From Inquilinus sp039594555 (GTDB lineage Bacteria; Pseudomonadota; Alphaproteobacteria; DSM-16000; Inquilinaceae): a stretch of 9,985 nucleotides of DNA. Location of the stretch: positions 1-9,985 of the forward strand of contig NZ_JBCNNF010000258.1 in assembly GCF_039594555.1 (NCBI RefSeq). Reading direction: 5' to 3'. A model generated the notes under the pieces. The model was not told the DNA's origin. It did no database searches and saw nothing but the letters and a program-made list of their open reading frames with translations. Positions 1 through 5,779 of the stretch are shown here, in pieces. A program made the translations under genes and the position numbers. How positions within the stretch are numbered: the stretch's first letter is position 1; each line of letters begins with the position of its first letter.

Positions 1-807
1 GCGCGGATAGTTGACCAGCAGGGCGATGGCGAAGGCGGTGATGAACAGCACCGGCAGCGGCCACAGCCCGGCCAGCAGCGCCACGATCAGGGCGATGGTC
101 AGGGCGGCGTTGAACCAGGCCAGGTGCGGCCGGCGCGCCGCCTGCTCGGCCTCGGTCGGCTCGACCAGCGCGACGGCGTCGACGCCATGGACGATGCCCA
201 GGCGCCTGCGCTCGCCGCGGCCGATCAGCCAGGCGGCGACGAACACCCAGGCCAGGCCGGCGACCATGGCCGGGATCACCGGGTTGAACAGGGCGGCGGC
301 GTCGGTCTTCAGCACCGCCATCGCCCGTGCCGTCGGCCCGCCCCAGGGCAGCAGGTTCATGGTGCCGGCGGCCAGGCAGATGATGCCGGGCAGCACCAGC
401 GGGTTCAGGCCCAGGCGGCGGTGCACCGGCAGCAGCGCCGTGACCGTGATCAGGAAGGTGGTGGCGCCGTCGCCGTCCAGCGCCACCAGCATGGTCAGCA
501 GCGCGGTGATCAGGCACAGCCGCACCGGGTCGCCTTGCACCAGGGAGAGGAGGAACCGGATCGGCCGCTCGAAGATGCCGGTGTCGAGCATCAACCCGAA
601 ATAGAGGACGGCGAACATGATCATGATGCCGATAGGGGCGACCTTGACGATGCCGTCCAGCATCATCGCGCCCAGCCCGGCGCCGAAGCCGCCGATCAGG
701 CCGCCGGCCAGCGGCACCAGCACCAGCGCCACCAGCACCGAGACCCGGCCGCTGAGGATCAGCGCCAGGAACACCGCGATGGTCAGGAACCCCAAGGCCG
801 CCAGCAT
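1..807 (-). CDS. CitMHS-family citrate/divalent metal:H+ symporter, C-terminus outside window
   Basis: Inner-membrane secondary transporter that, by family, takes up citrate complexed with Mg2+ or Ca2+ together with protons. The 269 visible residues are the N-terminal part of a family usually about 430 residues long; the rest runs off the left edge. The protein is almost wholly hydrophobic. Family-typical stretches are FAVLYFGLMLDTGIF (about 65-79), ALDGDGATTFLIT (about 109-121) and NLLPWGGPTARA (about 151-162), followed by a charged cytoplasmic loop (about 197-228) and further membrane segments. I chose the ATG at 807 because a GGGAGGA Shine-Dalgarno lies 6 nt upstream; the other nearby ATG (814) is out of frame. 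The gene is divergent from the LysR-type gene at 916, its likely regulator. Substrate identity is inferred from the family; another di- or tricarboxylate is possible. Confidence 0.85.
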   Translation of the reverse strand, partial: MLAALGFLTIAVFLALILSGRVSVLVALVLVPLAGGLIGGFGAGLGAMMLDGIVKVAPIGIMIMFAVLYFGLMLDTGIFERPIRFLLSLVQGDPVRLCLITALLTMLVALDGDGATTFLITVTALLPVHRRLGLNPLVLPGIICLAAGTMNLLPWGGPTARAMAVLKTDAAALFNPVIPAMVAGLAWVFVAAWLIGRGERRRLGIVHGVDAVALVEPTEAEQAARRPHLAWFNAALTIALIVALLAGLWPLPVLFITAFAIALLVNYPR

Positions 808-902
808 CCGCCATCCTCCCGTTGCGGCGGCCGTCCTTCATCCGGGGCCGCTCAGGCGCCAGGACGCCATGGCGGGCGGTGGATCGAGAAGTGAATTTGT
901 GT

Positions 903-914
903 CATCGATTGATG
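903..914. promoter_or_regulatory. Candidate operator dyad between the transporter and LysR genes
   Basis: CATCGATTGATG pairs with itself at 5 of 6 positions and ends 1 bp before the LysR ATG. It sits in an AT-rich island (about 890-915) in otherwise GC-rich DNA. LysR-type proteins commonly bind short dyads in the divergent spacer and repress their own gene. A site this close to the start would suit autorepression, but the dyad is short and could be chance. Confidence 0.3.
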
Positions 915-915
915 C

Positions 916-1827
916 ATGAAGCGCATCAACCTGTCGCTTTTCGAGATCGAGGTGGTGCTGCAGGTCGACCGGCTGCGCAGCTTCCGCGCGGCGGCGGAGG
1001 CGCTGGGCATGTCGCAGCCGGCGGTCAGCCGGGCGGTGGCGCGGGCCGAGACGCGGCTGGGCGAACGCCTGTTCGACCGCAACACCCGGACGGTGGAGCC
1101 GACGCCGCAGGGGCGGGAATTCACCGCCGTCGCCGGCCGGCTGATCGGGGATCTGCGCAGCTCGCTCGACGATCTCGGCGACTATTTCCGCTCGGCCCGC
1201 GGCCGGGTCTCGGTGGCCGGGCTGCCCTCGGTCACGGCCGGGCTGCTGCCGCCGGTGATCGACCGGTTCCGCCGTAGCCATCCGGGCGTCTCGGTCGGCG
1301 TCATCGACACGCTGCTCGACGGCGTGGTCGGCGCGGTGCTGCGCGGCGAGGCCGATCTCGGCATCGCCGGCCGGCCGGCGCCGGACGGCAGGGTCGAGTT
1401 CACCCGGATCATGTCCGACCGCTTCGTCGCCATCCTGCGCCAGGACCATCCGCTGGCGCAGTGCTCCGCCGTCACCTGGGCCGATCTGGCGGCCCATCCC
1501 TTCGTCGCCATGTCGCGCATCACCAGCGTCCGGCCGCTGACCGATCGCGGCTTCGCCCGGGCCGGCGTGGCGGTGGAGCCGGAGTTCGAGGTGTCGCATC
1601 TCGCCACCGCCGGGGCCCTGGTGGCGGCCGGGCTCGGGGTCACGGCGCTGCCGGTGCTGACCCTGCCGGTGCTGGCCCATCCGGCGCTGACCACGCGCCT
1701 GCTGCAGGGGCCGGAGGTGACGCGCGACATCGGCGTGCTGACCCGGGCGGGCCGGACGCTGTCGCCCGCCGCCGCCGCCTTCCGCGACTCGGTCCTGGCC
1801 TCGGGCACCGAGCCGCTGCCGGTATGA
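916..1827 (+). CDS. LysR-family transcriptional regulator
   Basis: A 303-residue protein of normal LysR length, probably acting as a DNA-binding tetramer. The N-terminal winged helix-turn-helix covers about residues 5-62, with the characteristic SFRAAAEALGMSQPAVSRAV recognition segment at 22-41 followed by RLGERLFDR. The rest (about 88-295) is the periplasmic-binding-protein-like effector domain, with the usual pattern VSVAGLPSVTAGLLPPVI near its start and GALVAAGLGVTALP near its end. An in-frame TGA at 910-912 rules out any longer start, so the ATG at 916 is the furthest possible. No Shine-Dalgarno precedes it, so the message may be leaderless or weakly translated. It is divergent from the CitMHS transporter 108 bp away and probably controls it in response to the substrate. 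The effector is not visible from sequence. Confidence 0.9.
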   Translation: MKRINLSLFEIEVVLQVDRLRSFRAAAEALGMSQPAVSRAVARAETRLGERLFDRNTRTVEPTPQGREFTAVAGRLIGDLRSSLDDLGDYFRSARGRVSVAGLPSVTAGLLPPVIDRFRRSHPGVSVGVIDTLLDGVVGAVLRGEADLGIAGRPAPDGRVEFTRIMSDRFVAILRQDHPLAQCSAVTWADLAAHPFVAMSRITSVRPLTDRGFARAGVAVEPEFEVSHLATAGALVAAGLGVTALPVLTLPVLAHPALTTRLLQGPEVTRDIGVLTRAGRTLSPAAAAFRDSVLASGTEPLPV

Positions 1828-1828
1828 G

Positions 1829-1858
1829 AAAGGCCCGGCCGCGTGCGCGACCGGGCCT
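1829..1858 (-). terminator. Intrinsic terminator of the 143-residue His-rich protein gene
   Basis: Perfect 8-bp stem AGGCCCGG/CCGGGCCT (1831-1838 with 1851-1858), 12-nt loop. Read on the minus strand it is followed by TTTCTC, a short T tract. It lies 23 nt after the stop codon at 1882. On the plus strand no T run follows, so it fits the minus-strand gene better, though it may slow LysR transcripts too. Its T tract overlaps the LysR stop region (1825-1827). Confidence 0.6.
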
Positions 1859-1881
1859 GGGTGTCCACCGTCGGGCGGCGA

Positions 1882-2313
1882 TTACTCGCCGGTGACCGAC
1901 GGATCCGCCGGCATGGTTTGGCCGGATGACGGGGCCTGCTCCATCATCCCGCCGGGCTGCATCGGCTCGGCCGGGGCCACCTGGCCGGGGACGGCCGAGC
2001 CGGGCGCCGTCTGGGTGGCCCCGGCGCTCAGCTGCTGCTGGTTGAGCTGGCGGGTCTGCTCCGCCTCCGCCGAATCCTTCTTGCTGCGGTGGCGCGGCTG
2101 CGCCTGATCGTCCGCGTTCGAGGACTGCATATGCTTGCGATGATGCTGCCGGTGGGTGCTCTGGGCCGGCTGCTCCGCCGGCGCGTTCGCGGCGGGAGCC
2201 TCCACCGACGGCGCCGTCCCGGGCGTCACCGGCTCGGCCGAGGTCTGGGCCAGGGCGGGCGCAGCGACGAACGCCGACACGGCGAGGGCGGTAAAGACAA
2301 AACTCCTGCGCAT
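1882..2313 (-). CDS. Exported His/Gln/Pro-rich small protein (paralogue A, 143 aa)
   Basis: I do not recognise a named family. The start MRRSFVFTALAVSAFVAAPALA is a clear Sec signal peptide with probable cleavage after ALA (residue 22). The mature part is disordered-looking: an Ala/Pro/Glu-rich stretch (about 23-53), a His/basic patch with H54, H57, H58, H61 and H75, then EQTRQLNQQQL (85-95), then a Pro/Gln/Met/Gly-rich tail to residue 143. I chose the ATG at 2313 because GGAGAG lies 4 nt upstream and a signal peptide follows at once; longer starts add junk sequence. Signal peptide, His patch and TR-x-LN motif are shared with the gene at 2596-2832, so this is a tandem duplicate with an added tail. 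Periplasmic or secreted location is inferred; metal binding is only suggested by the histidines. Confidence 0.75.
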   Translation of the reverse strand: MRRSFVFTALAVSAFVAAPALAQTSAEPVTPGTAPSVEAPAANAPAEQPAQSTHRQHHRKHMQSSNADDQAQPRHRSKKDSAEAEQTRQLNQQQLSAGATQTAPGSAVPGQVAPAEPMQPGGMMEQAPSSGQTMPADPSVTGE

Positions 2314-2498
2314 AAAGCTCTCCATCGAAGGATGCCTGATGATCGGCGCCGCAGGCCCAGACGGGCGCGGCACAAGATCCGATCCACCCCTCAACAGCCT
2401 GACCGGCAATACCGATCCGGGAAAAATGCCTTCATGGAGGATATTTCATGTTTCGGATGCAATATCTGGCGGCATCCGGCCAAATCCTGGCGACAGAT

Positions 2499-2532
2499 AA
2501 AAAAGAGGCCCGGTCGATGCGACCGGGCCTCT
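2499..2532 (-). terminator. Strong intrinsic terminator of the 78-residue His-rich protein gene
   Basis: A perfect 12-bp stem, AGAGGCCCGGTC (2504-2515) with GACCGGGCCTCT (2521-2532), and a 5-nt loop. On the minus strand it runs straight into six T residues (2504-2499). It lies about 64 nt after the stop codon at 2596, giving an unusually long 3' untranslated region. The core AGGCCCGG...CCGGGCCT is the same as in the terminator at 1831-1858. Confidence 0.9.
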
Positions 2533-2557
2533 GCGAACCGCGATCCGCGCCTCGGAA

Positions 2558-2575
2558 GGGGGGGTGGGGGCGGGG
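2558..2575 (+). other. G-tract block, potential G-quadruplex on the plus strand
   Basis: Runs of 7, 5 and 4 guanines are separated by single bases. Splitting the run of 7 gives four tracts of at least 3 G with 1-nt loops, which meets the usual G-quadruplex pattern. It lies in the 3' untranslated region of the minus-strand gene ending at 2596, so that transcript carries the C-rich complement. Confidence 0.5.
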
Positions 2576-2595
2576 ATCTGCTGCGGTCCGAAACC

Positions 2596-2832
2596 TTACT
2601 TCTTGTTCAGCTGCTCCTCGTTCAGCTTGCGGGTCTGGTCCTGCTCGCTGTTGGCGGCGCGATGCGCCTTGTGATGAACCCGGCCGGTGTGGTGGGTCTT
2701 CATCATCTTGTGCGCCGCGGGGGCGGCAGCCGGGGTCGTGGTGGCGGGCGCCGTGGTCTGCGCCATCGCCAAAGCGGGGGCGACGGCCAGGGCCGGAACC
2801 GCGAGAACGGCGAACAGAAGGCTCCTGCGCAT
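2596..2832 (-). CDS. Exported His-rich small protein (paralogue B, 78 aa)
   Basis: Family not recognised. The signal peptide MRRSLLFAVLAVPALAVAPALAMA has probable cleavage after residue 24. A short Thr/Ala/Pro linker follows, then a dense His/Lys cluster (H41, H47, H48, H53, H54, H57), then DQTRKLNEEQL (65-75) almost at the C-terminus. I chose the ATG at 2832 because GGAG lies 8 nt upstream and the same MRRS start occurs in the downstream paralogue at 2313; a longer start at 2856 has no comparable support. It has its own terminator at 2499-2532, so the two paralogues are probably separate transcription units. The mature part, about 54 residues, is small, basic and polar. The histidines could bind metal or buffer protons in the periplasm, which is inference. 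Confidence 0.75.
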   Translation of the reverse strand: MRRSLLFAVLAVPALAVAPALAMAQTTAPATTTPAAAPAAHKMMKTHHTGRVHHKAHRAANSEQDQTRKLNEEQLNKK

Positions 2833-2896
2833 TTTACGATCTCCATCGAGAGACAACGAAGATCGGAGGAGAGGCGGGGCGGGAGGCCACGTCTTG

Positions 2897-2929
2897 GCTC
2901 CGACAGACGCAACCCTACGGTGCCGGAGC
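2897..2929 (-). promoter_or_regulatory. Candidate structured 5' leader hairpin of paralogue B
   Basis: In the minus-strand RNA, GCUCCGGCA pairs with UGUCGGAGC over 9 bp (one G-U), with a 15-nt loop. On the plus strand the same position would be an A-C mismatch, so the structure fits a minus-strand transcript. It lies 64 nt upstream of the ATG at 2832. It matches no riboswitch consensus I know. Whether it is transcribed depends on the promoter, which I could not place. Confidence 0.35.
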
Positions 2930-3009
2930 TAACGCCCTCGTGGGCGGAACATGAAATCGGATTAACAATCGGGGCCGGGCGAAGCGGCGGGCGACGCGCG
3001 ACCCCCTTG

Positions 3010-3100
3010 TGTCATTGCCGGGCTTGACCCGGCAATCCAGGGGCTATCGAGAGCGGTTCTTGAAAGCCCCTGGATCCTCGGGTCAAGCCCGGGGATGACA
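3010..3100. repeat. Alphaproteobacterial intergenic palindromic repeat (double hairpin)
   Basis: Two 36-nt arms, 3010-3045 and 3065-3100, are inverted copies matching at 31 of 36 positions, separated by 19 nt. Each arm also folds on itself: TTGCCGGG/CCCGGCAA around CTTGA in the left arm, and CCTCGGG/CCCGGGG around TCAAG in the right. The outer ends are TGTCAT and ATGACA. Read as protein, the minus strand gives VIPGLDPRI...SPAMT, a spurious peptide common in alphaproteobacterial annotation and a sign of this dispersed repeat class. It begins 24 bp beyond the ftsK stop and may help terminate that transcript or protect its 3' end, although it lacks a T tract. Confidence 0.85.
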
Positions 3101-3124
3101 GTGTGGGGTTGTGGAGGAGGCTTC

Positions 3125-5779
3125 CTAGTGATTCCCCGCCAGCACTTCGCGCTTGCCGACATGGTTGGCGGGGCTGACCACGCCCTCCTGCTCCATCCGG
3201 TCGATCAGGCGGGCGGCGCGGTTGTAGCCGATCTGCAGGTGCCGCTGGATGAAGCTGGTCGACGCCTTGCGCTCGCGCGCCACCAGCGCCACCGCCTGGT
3301 CGTACAGGTCGTCGCCCGACCCGCCCTCGCCGTCCAGCGCCAGCGAATCGAAGCCGCCGCCGTCCTCCTGGTCCTCCAGAACGGCATCGTTGTAGGCGGG
3401 CTCGCCCTGGGCCTTGAGGTGGCGCACCGTCTCCTCGACCTCGCCGTCGGAGACGAAGGGGCCGTGCACGCGGGTGATGCGGCCGCCGCCGGCCATGTAC
3501 AGCATGTCGCCCTGGCCCAGTAGTTGCTCCGCCCCGCCCTCGCCCAGGATGGTGCGGCTGTCGATCTTGGAGGTGACCTGGAAGCTGATGCGGGTCGGGA
3601 AGTTGGCCTTGATCGTGCCGGTGATGACGTCGACCGAGGGGCGCTGCGTCGCCATGATCAGGTGGATGCCGGCGGCGCGCGCCATCTGCGCCAGCCGCTG
3701 GATCAGCGCCTCGATGTCCTTGCCCGCCACCAGCATCAGGTCGGCCATCTCGTCGACGATGATGACGATGTAGGGCAGCTCGGTCAGGTCGATCGGCTGG
3801 TCTTCGAAGATCGGCTTGCCGGTGTCCGGGTCGAATCCGGTCTGCACCCGCCGGGTCAGCACCTCGCCCTTGGCCTTGGCCTCGCGCAGCCGCTGGTTGT
3901 AGCCCTCGATGTTGCGGACGCCGACCTTGGACATGGACCGGTAGCGGTCCTCCATCTCACGCACCGCCCATTTCAGGGCCACCACCGACTTCTTCGGGTC
4001 GGTCACGACCGGCGCCAGCAGGTGCGGGATGCCCTCGTAGATCGAGAGCTCGAGCATCTTCGGGTCGACCATGATGAAGCGCACCTTGTCCGGCGGCAGC
4101 CGGAACAGCAGCGACAGGATCATGGTGTTGATGGCGACCGACTTGCCCGAGCCGGTGGTGCCGGCCACCAGCAGGTGGGGCATGCGCGCCAAGTCGGCGA
4201 TGATCGGGCCGCCGCCGATGTCCTTGCCCAGCACGAGGCCCAGCTTCGACCCCGCCTTGTCCATGGTGTCGGAGCCGAGCAGCTCGCGCAGCAGCACCAT
4301 CTCGCGCTTCTGGTTCGGCAGCTCGATGCCGATGACGTTGCGGCCGGGCACCACGGCGACGCGCACCGACACGGCGCTCATCGACCGGGCGATGTCGTCG
4401 GCCAAGCCGATGACGCGGCTGGACTTGGTGCCGGGCGCCGGCTCCAGCTCGTACAGGGTGACCACCGGGCCGGGATTGACCTTCACGATCGACCCGCGGA
4501 CGCCGAAATCGCTCAGCACCTGTTCCAGCGCCGCGGCGTTCTGCTCGAGCACCCGGGGGTCGGCCACGGCCGGCCGCTTGGTCGGGTCCGGCAGGGTCAG
4601 CAGGTCCAGCGGCGGCAGCTCATAGGTGTCGGGCGGCGCCAGCTCGAAGCTGGTCTGGCGCGGCGGCGGCGCGGCCGGGCGGCGCTGCGCCGGCTCGATC
4701 GCCGCCGGGGCCACGCGCTGGGGCGCGGGCATCGGCGCGGCCGGACGACGCGGCGGCTCCTCGACCGGCCGCAGCGACGGCAGGTCGATTAGGTCGTCGT
4801 CCTCGTCCTCCGGCAGGTCGAGATCGGGCTCGGTGCGGCCGCCGCCGATGATGATCGGCGGGCGGGCCGGCGCGATATCCTCGTCGTCCTCAGGGCCTTC
4901 CGGGTCGGGGATCCGCGGCCCGGGCGGGTTGGCGCGGGCGAAGCGCGGCCGCGCCGCGGGGCCGGCGCCGGGCATGGCGAAGGCCGGCTGGGCCGGGGCC
5001 GCGGGCTCGCGCCGCATCATGCTGGAGGCGACGGTGCCGGCGCCCTGCAGCGTGCGCAGGCCCAGCCACTGCATTAGCCGGCCGAAGGCGCGCAGCAGCG
5101 ATCCGGTGAGGGACGCGCCGGCGCGGGCGCCGGCCCCGGTGACGGAGCCGACGCGGTGCCATTCGGTCGAGGACAGGCCCAGCGCCACCATCACCAGCAG
5201 CAGGCCGACGGCGCCGGTGGCCAGCGCCAGCCAGAAGGTCGCGACCGGCCCGGCGGACATGATCACGGTGTCGGAGATGCGCCGCAGGATCATCGACCCG
5301 ACGGCGCCGCCCAGCGACCCGCGCTCTGCCCAGCCCTCGATCGCCGGCAGGGGCGACAGGCCGGCGGCCAGGAACAGCACGCCGAACAGCATGCTGGTGA
5401 CGCGCCACCACACCCGGTCCAGCGGCTGGTGCCGCATCAGCCGCCAGGCCCAGAACAGCGGCAGCACGGCCAGCAGGAAGGCGCCGATGCCCAGCGTCTG
5501 GATCAAAAGGTCGGCGAAATGCGCGCCGGGGCGGCCCAGCAGGTTGGCGGCGGGGCCGGCCTTGGCGGTGTTCCAGGACGGGTCGGTCGGATCGTAGCTG
5601 ACCAGCGCGACCAGCAGGCCGCAGCCGAACACGGCGATGCCGAAGCCGCTCAGCTCCCGCACCCGGTTGCGCAGGAACTCCTGCACCACCGGCGGGAGGA
5701 AGGAGCGCTTGCTGGCGGCGCCGCGGCCGGAGCTGCGCGTCACCGCCGTGCGACGGGAGGAGGTTCCGGCCATCGTCAT
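3125..5779 (-). CDS. ftsK: DNA translocase FtsK
   Basis: Septum-anchored hexameric ATPase that pumps chromosome DNA during division and activates dimer resolution at dif. The protein is 884 residues. Four membrane segments lie at about 45-62, 88-112, 128-145 and 177-202. A Pro/Ala-rich, acidic linker (about 250-400) is short compared with E. coli FtsK. The alpha domain (about 405-510) precedes the RecA-like motor, with Walker A GTTGSGKS (540-547) and Walker B IVIIVDE (671-677). The C-terminal winged-helix gamma domain (about 824-882), which reads KOPS-type polarity sites, includes ASTSFIQRHLQIGYNRAARLID. I chose the ATG at 5779 because it overlaps the aminotransferase stop as ATGA and has GAGG 7 nt upstream; 68 further upstream codons are antisense-like junk within the aminotransferase gene. 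All key motifs are intact. Confidence 0.97.
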   Translation of the reverse strand: MTMAGTSSRRTAVTRSSGRGAASKRSFLPPVVQEFLRNRVRELSGFGIAVFGCGLLVALVSYDPTDPSWNTAKAGPAANLLGRPGAHFADLLIQTLGIGAFLLAVLPLFWAWRLMRHQPLDRVWWRVTSMLFGVLFLAAGLSPLPAIEGWAERGSLGGAVGSMILRRISDTVIMSAGPVATFWLALATGAVGLLLVMVALGLSSTEWHRVGSVTGAGARAGASLTGSLLRAFGRLMQWLGLRTLQGAGTVASSMMRREPAAPAQPAFAMPGAGPAARPRFARANPPGPRIPDPEGPEDDEDIAPARPPIIIGGGRTEPDLDLPEDEDDDLIDLPSLRPVEEPPRRPAAPMPAPQRVAPAAIEPAQRRPAAPPPRQTSFELAPPDTYELPPLDLLTLPDPTKRPAVADPRVLEQNAAALEQVLSDFGVRGSIVKVNPGPVVTLYELEPAPGTKSSRVIGLADDIARSMSAVSVRVAVVPGRNVIGIELPNQKREMVLLRELLGSDTMDKAGSKLGLVLGKDIGGGPIIADLARMPHLLVAGTTGSGKSVAINTMILSLLFRLPPDKVRFIMVDPKMLELSIYEGIPHLLAPVVTDPKKSVVALKWAVREMEDRYRSMSKVGVRNIEGYNQRLREAKAKGEVLTRRVQTGFDPDTGKPIFEDQPIDLTELPYIVIIVDEMADLMLVAGKDIEALIQRLAQMARAAGIHLIMATQRPSVDVITGTIKANFPTRISFQVTSKIDSRTILGEGGAEQLLGQGDMLYMAGGGRITRVHGPFVSDGEVEETVRHLKAQGEPAYNDAVLEDQEDGGGFDSLALDGEGGSGDDLYDQAVALVARERKASTSFIQRHLQIGYNRAARLIDRMEQEGVVSPANHVGKREVLAGNH

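Noticed and set aside
2919..2935. 17-nt stretch resembling a conserved 16S rRNA segment (GCAGCTAACGC region)
   Set aside because: The match is short and imperfect and nothing flanking it resembles rRNA. It lies in the arm of the candidate leader hairpin.
2448..2954. Plus-strand frame with a good TGGAGG Shine-Dalgarno 7 nt before its ATG
   Set aside because: After about 20 codons it runs through the terminator hairpin and then opposite the 78-residue gene. The translation is Arg/Gly/Ser-rich shadow sequence with no recognisable feature. The ribosome-site match is probably chance.
2833..3009. Promoter for the 78-residue gene, including a general-stress (GGAAC/CGTT) type
   Set aside because: The AT-richer patch near 2950-2970 has a TTGTTA on the minus strand but no matching -10 at proper spacing. 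The only GGAAC in this stretch (plus strand, near 2946) has no CGTT partner and points the wrong way.
2962..3162. Minus-strand frame giving the VIPGLDPRI...SPAMT peptide
   Set aside because: This is the translation of the intergenic palindromic repeat, a known source of false genes in alphaproteobacteria.
3524..4792. Long plus-strand open frame (422 codons) opposite ftsK
   Set aside because: Composition is Arg/His/Gln/Asp-rich as expected for the complement of GC-rich coding DNA. The opposite strand encodes FtsK with all motifs intact. Similar antisense frames at 5842-7035 (+), 7218-8432 (-) and 838-1680 (-) were rejected for the same reason.
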